Assembly (NCBI RefSeq): GCF_036634175.1
Contig: NZ_JAZIFX010000001.1
Span: 620,001-684,000, forward strand
DNA: 64,000 bases
From: Streptomyces sp. P9-A2
Lineage (GTDB): Bacteria > Actinomycetota > Actinomycetes > Streptomycetales > Streptomycetaceae
Direction: 5' to 3'
Below, piece by piece: positions 45,405 through 53,507 of this stretch. A model generated the notes under the pieces. It did no database searches. It was not told where the DNA came from and saw nothing but the letters and a program-made list of their open reading frames with translations. The translations under genes were made by a program, and so were the position numbers. Positions within the stretch are counted from its first letter, which is position 1; the number at the start of each line of letters is the position of its first letter.

Positions 45405-46814
45405 ATGACCAGCAACACGTCGAACGAGGTTGCCGTGGAAACCGAAGAGAGGTTGCGCCGCGTCCGGGCTGCGCTCGACGATGTCGTCGACGCGGAGGGC
45501 CTGCCGGGTGGGGCTGTTGCACTCCTCGACGGCGACAGCACGTACTACACGTTCTCGGGCCACGGCGACCTCGACACCGCGCGGGACTGGTCCGACGAGT
45601 CCCGGCAGCCCATCGGTTGCCTCTCCAAGGTCCTCATCGCGTACGTGGCCATGATGCTCGTCGACCGGGGCGTCGTCTCGCTGGACGAACCGTTGTGCGA
45701 CCGCGTTCCCGGGGCGTGCTTACGACGGGACGGCGTGAGCGCACCGATCACGCTGCGATCCGCGCTCAGTCATTCAACGGGGGTGGACCAGGCGTTCGAG
45801 GTCTGGAACCAGGTGAATCCTCGAACTCCTGCAGAGTACGTGGAGGGTCTCCAGGGCTATCGGCAGATCGCTGAACCCGGCCAGGTCTTCGCCTACAACA
45901 ACATCGGTACGGCCGTGGCTGCCGTGCTGATCGAGAACATCCTGCAGGAGAGTTGGCAGCGCGCCGTCAACACGATGCTGCTCACGCCGCTCGGGATATC
46001 GGCGATCGCGGAGCCGGAGGACGGAGGCGGGCTCTCCGGACTCGACGAGACCGTGGTTACGGGGTACTCGGCGCGTGCGGGAGGCCAGGGATACCAACCC
46101 GTGGCGCCGGCTGATCTCGAACGGGTGGCCGACTGCTTCGGATCGACCACCATCTACATGACGCCGCACGAGATCAGCCTCTTGGCGCGGTGCGCGATGT
46201 CCGACGGTGTCGGCGAGAACGGCGTCCGGGTGCTGTCGGAGACCCTCGCTCGCGAGATGCGCTCGCCGCAGATCGGTATCCCCGGCCATCCGATGTACGA
46301 CTCATGGGGACTCGGGTGGCTGCTCTTCGACGACGAGTCCTTCGGCTTCGAAGCTGCGACCGAGGGGCAGCACATCTTCCTGAGGATGTTCAAGGAAGAG
46401 GACCGTGGATTCCTGGTCATGACCAATTCGTTCCCGTCTTTCCCCCTGTACTCCGAGATCCTGCTGGCCGCGACCGATCGGCAGTGGCCGGCCGACGGAG
46501 CTGCCGCCAACACGTTGCAGGAATCCCACTGCGTGGGAACGTACGAGGCGGACGGCCACAAGCTGGAGATCCGGGCGGCGAGCGACGGCATGGAGTTCAA
46601 GCTGTTCCTGGGCGGCGGTTCCGAGAACTGGTACCTGCTGCACCAGGGTCAGTCGGCGTTCGCAGGAGGTGGGGCGCTCGTGCTGTCGTCGGTGAACAGG
46701 GGGTTCCAGAGCGCGGCGGTTCCGATCTGGGTGGACGATCGGGCGGAGCCATCCTTCCTCAGATTCGGGATGATCGTTCTCGAGAAGGTCTCCTCGACCG
46801 ATCCTGGGAAATGA
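45405..46814 (+). CDS. Beta-lactamase-fold hydrolase with Cys nucleophile position
   Basis: 469 aa from ATG 45405 (AGGAG upstream). Family S12/class C-like. The first catalytic box reads GCLSK: a Cys stands where family members have Ser (S-x-x-K). The second box is intact, AYNN (Y-x-N); the third is GQHIF, where relatives have K/H-T/S-G. A C-terminal lipocalin-like barrel (about 360-465) is added, as in many S12 esterases. By position it could release or transfer the acyl group from the next protein's PCP, replacing a thioesterase. A non-catalytic role cannot be excluded. Confidence 0.82.
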   Translation: MTSNTSNEVAVETEERLRRVRAALDDVVDAEGLPGGAVALLDGDSTYYTFSGHGDLDTARDWSDESRQPIGCLSKVLIAYVAMMLVDRGVVSLDEPLCDRVPGACLRRDGVSAPITLRSALSHSTGVDQAFEVWNQVNPRTPAEYVEGLQGYRQIAEPGQVFAYNNIGTAVAAVLIENILQESWQRAVNTMLLTPLGISAIAEPEDGGGLSGLDETVVTGYSARAGGQGYQPVAPADLERVADCFGSTTIYMTPHEISLLARCAMSDGVGENGVRVLSETLAREMRSPQIGIPGHPMYDSWGLGWLLFDDESFGFEAATEGQHIFLRMFKEEDRGFLVMTNSFPSFPLYSEILLAATDRQWPADGAAANTLQESHCVGTYEADGHKLEIRAASDGMEFKLFLGGGSENWYLLHQGQSAFAGGGALVLSSVNRGFQSAAVPIWVDDRAEPSFLRFGMIVLEKVSSTDPGK

Positions 46815-46821
46815 GGGCACG

Positions 46822-49800
46822 ATGAACGCGCACGCGAACCCGCCGTCGACCACGATCAACGATCTCCTCAGGGACCAGGCCGAACGAACCCCGGATGCTG
46901 TCGCGATCGTCTACGGCGACGACACGAGGCTCACCTACGCCGAACTCGACGCCGTCATCGTCCGACGGTCACGTGCGCTCGTCGACCGTGGGGTCGGGCG
47001 GGAGTCCGTCGTCGCTCTGGCGGTGCGGAACCCCCTGAGCTTCTGGACCACCGTGCTGTCCGTGCTCCGCGCGGGAGGTGCGTACCTGCCGATCGATCCC
47101 GACAGCCCGGGGAAGCGGATCGAGTTCATGATCGGCGATGCCTCGCCGTTCCTGATCGTCGCCGACGAGAGCGTCCGGTCGGCTCTGCCGCAGCGGAGCG
47201 GCATCGTGACGGTCGAGGCCCTCGACGCCGAGCGTCGTCCTCCCGACCCGGAGCGCGAGGCGGAGCAGCGTCATGCGCCCGCGACGCGCGACGATCTGGC
47301 GTACGTCATGTACACCTCGGGGTCGACCGGCAACCCGAAGGGTGTTTTGGTCTCGCACGCGGGGATTCCCGGCCTCGTTTCCACGCTGGCGACATCGATG
47401 GACATCACGTCGCGGAGCAGGGTCCTCCAGTTCGCCTTCCCGACCTTCGACGCGTCGCTGTCCGAGGTGTGCGTCGCTCTCGCCTCCGGGAGCACCCTGG
47501 TGCTCGCCGACCGAGCTGACCTGTCTCCTGGGAAGTCGCTCTCCGACACCATCGCCCGTCACGGGGTCACCGCGGTGATGCTGACACCGCAGGTGCTCGC
47601 GGCGGCCGGCGACGGAACCCTGTCGACCGTCGAGTCGCTCCTCACCACCGGGGACAAGGTCTCGCTCGGCCTCATCCGGACGTGGTCCGCGCGACGCCGG
47701 ATGGTGAACGGGTACGGGCCGACCGAGACGACGGTCTGCGCCACCGTGAGCCGTGCACTGTCGGCGGACGAGGTCGAGATCCCGATCGGGCCGGCGATGG
47801 CGGGCACCGACGCGTACGTCCTCGACGGCCGGCTGGAGCCGCTCCCAACGGGCGAGCCGGGCGAGCTCTACCTGCACGGCCCGCACCTCGCGCGGGGGTA
47901 CCTGGGGCAGCCGGGCCTGACCGCGTCCCGGTTCGTGGCATGCCCCTTCGCCGAGCCCGGGGACCGCATGTACCGGACCGGCGACCTGGTCTCCTGGAAC
48001 GAGGCTGGCGAACTGGTGTTCCGCGGCCGGGTGGACGGGCAGGTGAAGATCAACGGCGTCCGCATCGAGCCCGGCGAGATCGAGGAGGTCCTCGTCCAAC
48101 ACCCTGATGTCGACCAGGCGGTCGTCCGCGCCGCGGGTGGTCGGTTCGAGGACGACGGGCGCCGGTTGATCGCGTATGCGGTGCCGACGGGCAGCGCCGG
48201 GACGTGGTCGGGGACCAGCGGGAGCGACCCGGGTGCGTGGCGGGACGAGCTGGCAGCGCGGTGCCGGACGTGGCTCGTCGACAGGCTGCCCGCGAGCATG
48301 ATTCCCGCCGTCCTCGTGGTCCTCGAGCGCTTGCCCCTGATGCCCAACGGCAAGCTCGACGCGGCCGCGTTGCCGGTGCCGGAGTTCACGTCCGAGGCCT
48401 CCGCGTCGCCGTCCAGTCCGGCGGAACGCAGCGTGGCCGACATCTTCTGCGAGGTCCTCGGACGCGAGACCATCGGTGTCGACGATGATTTCTACACGGT
48501 GGGCGGGGACAGCGTCCGCGCGATGCGCGTCGTCTCGTTGGCTCGCGCCCGTGGCCTGCGGTTCAGTGTTCGACAGATGATCGAGCTCCGGACCGTGGCC
48601 AAACTGGCCGCTGTCGCCCGGACGACCGCCGTGAAGGTGCCGTCGTCCGACCGGGCGACCGGGCCGGCGCAGGAGAAGCGCATTCCGCTCCTCCCGGTCA
48701 CGCAGTGGAACCGGGACGCCGGACCCGGGTTCGAGCGGTCCGCGCAGGCGGCCCTCTTCGAGGCTCCGGACGGCTTCCTCCGGACCGACCTGGTCCCTTT
48801 GCTGGAGAAGGTGGTTGAGCGGCACGAGCTGCTCCGATGCCGTCTGGATCGCGACGGCTGCCTGGTCGTCGGCCCACGCGCGAACGTCCCCGTGGCGACA
48901 TCGATCACAGTGGTCGACGTGCCTGACGGTGTCGAGGGCGCGGCATGGCAGTCGCTCGTGGTCGCGGAACGCGACTCGGCAGTGCAGAGGTTGGATCCCG
49001 CAGGGGGCGTGATCGGCCAGTTCGTCTGGTTCGAGTCTGCGACGACGCAGGCACGTCGGCTCCTGGCGGTGGTCCACCACGCGGTGGTGGACGGGGTGTC
49101 GTGGCGTGTCCTGCTGGATGATCTGGCCGCTCTCTCGGCGCCCGCAGCGGTGGCCGGCAGCCGAGAGGTCCCGCCGTTGCCAGCGACCGGGATGGGGGAG
49201 TGGGTCGACATCCTCACCAGGGAAGCTGCTGCGCGCACGCGCGTCCAGGAACTCGAGTACTGGCGGTCGGTCGTCGACGGGCCCGACGAGCCCGTGGGGC
49301 GCAACCGCCTGGACCCCACGGTCGACCTGACGGACACGCTCGTCCACGCACGTCTCGTACTCCCTCCCGACCACACCGCATCGTTGCTGGCGGCCGCGGA
49401 ACGGGGTGCGGGCGGCATGGACGGTCTGCTGGTGGCGAGCGTCGCGGTGGCGGTGGCCGAGTTCCGTCGGACCGATGCGACCGTGGGCTCGTCCGTGCTC
49501 CTGTGGCTGGAGGGGCACGGGAGGGAGGAGTCCGTCTTCCCGGGCGTGGACCTGACGAGAACGTTTGGGTGCTTCACCACCGCCTATCCCGTGCGTGTCG
49601 CCGTGCCGGGGTCCCCCTCCGTCTCGGCCCGCGCAGCTCACGCCAGTGCGGTCGACGCGCTGTCGGGTCTTCCCGACAAGGGCATCGGTTACGGGCTCCT
49701 GCGACACCTCAACCCCGAGACGAGGGCCGTTCTCGAGAAGCATCCCATCGGGCAGATCGGCGTGAACTACCTCGGGAGGTTCGGATCGAGATCGGGTTCG

Positions 49801-50055
49801 AGCTCGGGCTGGGACTTCTGCTCGGAGGTCCCGGAGCTGGGGGCACTCGATGTGCCGGAGCCGCCCGGCCGTTCGGCGTTGACGGAGCTGAACATCGACG
49901 CATGGGTGTTCGACACCCCGGGGCAGTCGACGTTCGGTGTCTCTCTCACGGCCCCGCGACGTGTGCTGTCGTCGGGCGACCTGGAGGTATTGGGGGGCCT
50001 CTTGGAGCACGCCCTCGCCGACGTGGCCCGAGCAGCACTCGACGACGAGGCGTGA
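46822..50055 (+). CDS. NRPS A-PCP-E module without condensation domain
   Basis: 1077 aa. Adenylation domain about 1-520 (YTSGSTGNPKGVLV; NGYGPTETTVCAT; YRTGD), carrier with VGGDSVRAM (Ser near residue 562; the GGDS form is typical before an E domain), and epimerisation domain 600-1060 (HHAVVDGVSW near 752, VNYLGRF near 982). Manual pocket residues are about D-A-S-M-L-T-G-V-C, suggesting a large, perhaps aromatic, alpha-amino acid. It activates, tethers and inverts the amino acid. With the P450 and TDO-family genes around it, tryptophan is a reasonable guess. It starts 7 bases after the hydrolase stop. Confidence 0.95.
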   Translation: MNAHANPPSTTINDLLRDQAERTPDAVAIVYGDDTRLTYAELDAVIVRRSRALVDRGVGRESVVALAVRNPLSFWTTVLSVLRAGGAYLPIDPDSPGKRIEFMIGDASPFLIVADESVRSALPQRSGIVTVEALDAERRPPDPEREAEQRHAPATRDDLAYVMYTSGSTGNPKGVLVSHAGIPGLVSTLATSMDITSRSRVLQFAFPTFDASLSEVCVALASGSTLVLADRADLSPGKSLSDTIARHGVTAVMLTPQVLAAAGDGTLSTVESLLTTGDKVSLGLIRTWSARRRMVNGYGPTETTVCATVSRALSADEVEIPIGPAMAGTDAYVLDGRLEPLPTGEPGELYLHGPHLARGYLGQPGLTASRFVACPFAEPGDRMYRTGDLVSWNEAGELVFRGRVDGQVKINGVRIEPGEIEEVLVQHPDVDQAVVRAAGGRFEDDGRRLIAYAVPTGSAGTWSGTSGSDPGAWRDELAARCRTWLVDRLPASMIPAVLVVLERLPLMPNGKLDAAALPVPEFTSEASASPSSPAERSVADIFCEVLGRETIGVDDDFYTVGGDSVRAMRVVSLARARGLRFSVRQMIELRTVAKLAAVARTTAVKVPSSDRATGPAQEKRIPLLPVTQWNRDAGPGFERSAQAALFEAPDGFLRTDLVPLLEKVVERHELLRCRLDRDGCLVVGPRANVPVATSITVVDVPDGVEGAAWQSLVVAERDSAVQRLDPAGGVIGQFVWFESATTQARRLLAVVHHAVVDGVSWRVLLDDLAALSAPAAVAGSREVPPLPATGMGEWVDILTREAAARTRVQELEYWRSVVDGPDEPVGRNRLDPTVDLTDTLVHARLVLPPDHTASLLAAAERGAGGMDGLLVASVAVAVAEFRRTDATVGSSVLLWLEGHGREESVFPGVDLTRTFGCFTTAYPVRVAVPGSPSVSARAAHASAVDALSGLPDKGIGYGLLRHLNPETRAVLEKHPIGQIGVNYLGRFGSRSGSSSGWDFCSEVPELGALDVPEPPGRSALTELNIDAWVFDTPGQSTFGVSLTAPRRVLSSGDLEVLGGLLEHALADVARAALDDEA

Positions 50056-50096
50056 AGCCCGACCAGGACGAGCCCCTCTCACGTCAGGTGGACGGC

Positions 50097-50918
50097 ATGA
50101 CTTCTCCGCACGGAACTGGTGCCCCTGCTCGGGATCACGGTTCGTACGCGCAGTACCTCCAGTTGGACAAGCTCCTGTCCTTGCAGGCGTGCATCACGAA
50201 CGGCGCCGGCGAACCCCTGTTCCTCATCATGCACCAGGTCGCCGAGCTGACGTTGAAGCTCCTGGTGGGGGAGATCGACCGCCTGCAGCGCCACGTCGAG
50301 CAGGGAGACCTGCTCGACGCCATCACCCAGGTGGGGCGCGCGCAACGCGTCCACGGAGTGCTGAGGGAGACGTGGGAAGTCCTCGGCACCCTGAGCCCGG
50401 CGGAGTTCGGGGCGTTCCGCGGTGCGCTCGGTTCGGCCTCGGGTGCCCAGTCCGTCACCTATCGGGAGCTGATGACGCGCCTCGGGGAACGGGATCACAC
50501 GTTCCTCCTCCGCGGCGGCGTGCCGGCCGCGGAGGCCCGACGTCTGCGTGAGCTGCTGTCCCGGCCCAGCCTCTACGACGCCGTCCTCGAGCAGCTGCAC
50601 AAGGGAGGCGTTCCCCTGCCGGACCGGTGCCTCGACCGCGACTGGAGTGAGCCCTACGAGGAGCACCCGGACGTGGTCGACGCCTGGCGGGAGGTCTACC
50701 AGAACCGCCGCGAGCACCAGTCCCTCTTCGACCTGGCGGAAGCGCTCATCGAGCTGTCCTACGGATTCTGCCGGTGGCGGGCGGTTCATGCACTCGTCGC
50801 GGAGCGGCTGATCGGCGCCAAGGTCGGCACCGGAGGCACGTCAGGCGTGAGTTGGCTGCAGCGGCGGGTCCAGCGCCGGGAGTTCCCGGAGTTGTGGACG
50901 GTCCGGACGCTGCTCTAG
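50097..50918 (+). CDS. Tryptophan 2,3-dioxygenase family enzyme
   Basis: 273 aa from ATG 50097 (AGGTGG 6 bases upstream; GTG 50052, overlapping the NRPS stop, is possible). Haem enzyme opening the indole ring to N-formylkynurenine, or a relative doing aromatic hydroxylation. Seen: SYAQYLQLDKLLSLQ, FLIMHQVAELTLKLLVGEI (substrate/haem region), SVTYRELM and GTGGTSGVSWLQ, the conserved C-terminal loop. In echinomycin-type pathways this family acts on beta-hydroxytryptophan. An IS701 element is inserted exactly at its stop codon; the CTAG duplication restores the TAG. Confidence 0.9.
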   Translation: MTSPHGTGAPARDHGSYAQYLQLDKLLSLQACITNGAGEPLFLIMHQVAELTLKLLVGEIDRLQRHVEQGDLLDAITQVGRAQRVHGVLRETWEVLGTLSPAEFGAFRGALGSASGAQSVTYRELMTRLGERDHTFLLRGGVPAAEARRLRELLSRPSLYDAVLEQLHKGGVPLPDRCLDRDWSEPYEEHPDVVDAWREVYQNRREHQSLFDLAEALIELSYGFCRWRAVHALVAERLIGAKVGTGGTSGVSWLQRRVQRREFPELWTVRTLL

Positions 50919-51060
50919 TACTCCAGCAGGATTTCGCTGTTTGACCTGGCCTTTTCGTCGGGTGGCGGGAGTGTAGCGGGACTTCGGTCGTGCGGGGGCG
51001 GTCTCACGGAGACCGCCCCTCGATCGTGCGACAACGCCGCAGGGTAGTGACAGCGGCGGG
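50919..51060 (+). repeat. IS701 left terminal inverted repeat
   Basis: About 142 bases, matched by 52364-52504 in inverted orientation. It includes a perfect hairpin GGCGGTCT-CACGG-AGACCGCC that could insulate the transposase from outside transcription. Confidence 0.9.
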
Positions 51061-51073
51061 GCAGCCTCAGAGG

Positions 51074-52297
51074 GTGATCACCGAGTCTGCCGCCGCGCAG
51101 TGGGACCTCGAACTGGACGATCTCTTCCTGACCATCGGGCACCGCTTCGGCCGGGTCGAGCTCCGCCGCCGCATGCGGGACTACGTGCGCGGGCTGCTCG
51201 CCCCGGTTGCCCGCAAGAACAGCTGGCAGCTGGCCGAACAGGCCGGCCACTCCACCCCTGACGGCCTGCAGCACCTCCTCGCCGGACCGAAGTGGGAGCC
51301 CGATGACATCCGCGACGACCTGCAGGAATACGTCGCCGCCAAGCTCGGCGAGGCCGGCGGCGTCCTGATCATCGACGACACCGGGTTCATCAAGAAGGGC
51401 ACCACCTCGGCCGGAGTCCAGCGCCAGTACTCCGGAACCGCAGGCCGGACCGAGAACTGCCAGATCGGCGTCTTCGCCGCCTACGCCTCCGCCCGCGGCC
51501 GGGCCCTGGTCGACCGTGAGCTCTACCTCCCGAAGTCCTGGACTGAGGACCGGGAACGCTGCCGCACCGCAAGGGTCCCCGACCAGCGGGAGTTCGCCAC
51601 CAAGGGCGAACTGGCCCGGCACATGGTGCTGCGGGCCCTGGCCTCGCCGCTGCCCATTACCTGGGTCACTGCGGATTCCGCCTACGGCCAGGACAACCGA
51701 TTCCGCCGGCTGCTGGAACAGTCGGGTGTCGGCTACGTACTGGCGGTGCCCAAGTCCCAGTTCAGCGTGGGCTGTTCACGGATCGAGGGTCTGTTCGCGC
51801 AGGCCCCGGACGAGGCATGGGAGAAGATCTCCTGCGGCGACGGCGCAAAGGGGCCCCGCGTCTACCACTGGGCAGCGGTGCGGCTGCCGGCCGTCGCCGA
51901 ATTCGACTATCAGGGCGAGGTCCCTCACCGGATGCGGTGGGCACTGGCCCGGCGCAGCATCAGCAAGCCCGACGAGATCGCCTACTACCTCGCCTACGCA
52001 CCCCTTCAGGCCACCGTCCAGGAACTGGTGCGGGTCGCCGGGGCGCGCTGGGCGATCGAGGAGTGCTTCCAGGCCGCGAAGAACGAGTGCGGCCTGGACC
52101 AGTACGAGGTCCGCCGTTACGTGGGCTGGTATCGGCACATCACTCTGGCCATACTCGCTCACGCCTTCCTGGCCGCCACGGCACACCAGCCCTGGGAAAA
52201 AGGGGCGGAACAGGTGAGACGCCCGGGGTCATCGGGCTCACAGTGGCGGAGGTTCGGCGACTCCTGGCAGCTTGTCGTGCCCGGCCCCCGCACCTGA
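51074..52297 (+). CDS. IS701 transposase
   Basis: 407 aa from GTG 51074; the frame is open upstream into the terminal repeat. Seen: GVLIIDDTGFIKKG (first Asp of DDE), WVTADSAYGQDNRFRR (second Asp), WAIEECFQAAKNECGLDQYE (Glu). Intact, so the element is probably active. Confidence 0.95.
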   Translation: MITESAAAQWDLELDDLFLTIGHRFGRVELRRRMRDYVRGLLAPVARKNSWQLAEQAGHSTPDGLQHLLAGPKWEPDDIRDDLQEYVAAKLGEAGGVLIIDDTGFIKKGTTSAGVQRQYSGTAGRTENCQIGVFAAYASARGRALVDRELYLPKSWTEDRERCRTARVPDQREFATKGELARHMVLRALASPLPITWVTADSAYGQDNRFRRLLEQSGVGYVLAVPKSQFSVGCSRIEGLFAQAPDEAWEKISCGDGAKGPRVYHWAAVRLPAVAEFDYQGEVPHRMRWALARRSISKPDEIAYYLAYAPLQATVQELVRVAGARWAIEECFQAAKNECGLDQYEVRRYVGWYRHITLAILAHAFLAATAHQPWEKGAEQVRRPGSSGSQWRRFGDSWQLVVPGPRT

Positions 52298-52363
52298 GCG
52301 GACACCGCGGACGACACCACGCGCTGAGCTGGTCGAACTGGCGCCGCCGACGCCAAGCGGTCG

Positions 52364-52504
52364 CCCGCCGCTGTCACTACCTGCGGCGTTGTCGCACGAT
52401 CGAGGGGCGGTCTCCGTGAGACCGCCCCCGCACGACCGAAGTCCCGCTACACTCCCGCCACCCGGCGAAAAGGCCAGGTCAAACAGCGAAATCCTGCTGG
52501 AGTA
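52364..52504 (-). repeat. IS701 right terminal inverted repeat
   Basis: Inverted partner of 50919-51060: one substitution (TCGTCGG versus TCGCCGG) and one missing G near CGCCGCAGG. Unusually long for an insertion sequence. Confidence 0.9.
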
Positions 52505-52565
52505 CTAGGCGGCATCGTCCGCTGTGCGCCGGGTCCCAGGACGATCAGGCGGCTGCACCCCCGCC

Positions 52566-53507
52566 TCAGACGACCGAGAAAGCCATGCATCCCCACGAGT
52601 TGTAGCCCGAAACGATGGCCAGGATCCGATCGCCCGGCTCGATGATGCTCTCCGACGCCATCACGGACACGTTGATGAGAGCGTCTGCCGCGAAGCAGTG
52701 GGAGTAGCCCGCCACGGTGCCCCGGTAGGTCCGGTCGAACGGCACCTCCGCCGCGTTCGCGAAGGTCCTCAGCGTGGGCTCGAGGTAGTTGTTGGTGACG
52801 AGGTAGGAGAAGTCTGCCGGACCGAGCCCGGTCCTCTCGTAGAGCGCCGCGGCTGCCCGGCGCACTCCGCGGGCCGTCGCCATGGCCATCGCCATCGGCT
52901 CGGACTCCGACGTCAGAGCATGCAGTCCTGCCTCGACGGTCATGGTCGTGCCGAGCAGCTGCAGACCGTGCTCGGGGCGACGGGTACTGACGACGCAGGT
53001 GGCAGCGCCATCGCTGAGCACCCCGATGCCGCCACCGAGCAGGCGTTGCCCCGGTCGGCAGACATCGGTGGTGGCGACCAGCGCGGTGGTGGCGTCGCCG
53101 CCGCGCAAGCAGGCCACCGCGGTGCGCACGGCGACGGCCAGGTTCGCGCAGTTGGCCAGGCCGACGCCGATCAGCGGGGTGCGGTTCAGTCCTATGGCCT
53201 GAAGGAACCGCGCCGCGTCCAGCTCGGGGTCGGCGCTGTCCCAGAACGTGTTGGTCGCGTAGACGACCAGATCGACGGCTGCGGTCGAGGAGGACGGATC
53301 GAGCGTCGACGTCGCGCTGTCTGCTGCCAGCTGCCAGGCCTGCCGGTCGGACTGCCGGAAGTGCGCCAGCCCGCCTCGCGTCAGCTGCTCCAGCGCCTCC
53401 GACGACAAGATTTCGGGCAGCACCGCGATGTCGTTCGACTCTCCGACCGCGACGCCGATCCGGGTCAGGAAGATGTCGGGCCAGGCTTCACCCGCCCCCG
53501 TGGTCAT
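52566..53507 (-). CDS. KAS III-like acyltransferase
   Basis: 313 aa, ATG 53507 overlapping the A-PCP stop (ATGA, translational coupling). FabH fold: catalytic Cys in LANCANLAVA (near residue 117), GYSHCFAADALINVS (His) and NNYLEPT, where FabH has other catalytic residues. Such divergent members (CloN2, CerJ types) transfer an acyl group from a carrier to a hydroxyl instead of making a C-C bond. The coupled A-PCP is the obvious acyl donor. Acceptor unknown. Confidence 0.85.
   Translation of the reverse strand: MTTGAGEAWPDIFLTRIGVAVGESNDIAVLPEILSSEALEQLTRGGLAHFRQSDRQAWQLAADSATSTLDPSSSTAAVDLVVYATNTFWDSADPELDAARFLQAIGLNRTPLIGVGLANCANLAVAVRTAVACLRGGDATTALVATTDVCRPGQRLLGGGIGVLSDGAATCVVSTRRPEHGLQLLGTTMTVEAGLHALTSESEPMAMAMATARGVRRAAAALYERTGLGPADFSYLVTNNYLEPTLRTFANAAEVPFDRTYRGTVAGYSHCFAADALINVSVMASESIIEPGDRILAIVSGYNSWGCMAFSVV

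Larger units (their letters stand above)
50919..52504 (+). mobile_element. IS701-family element (1586 bp) with long terminal repeats
   Basis: Flanked by CTAG at 50915-50918 and 52505-52508, the target duplication typical of this family. The ends begin TACTCCAGC. Terminal inverted repeats of about 141 bases differ by one substitution and one base indel. One transposase gene is inside. Confidence 0.95.
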
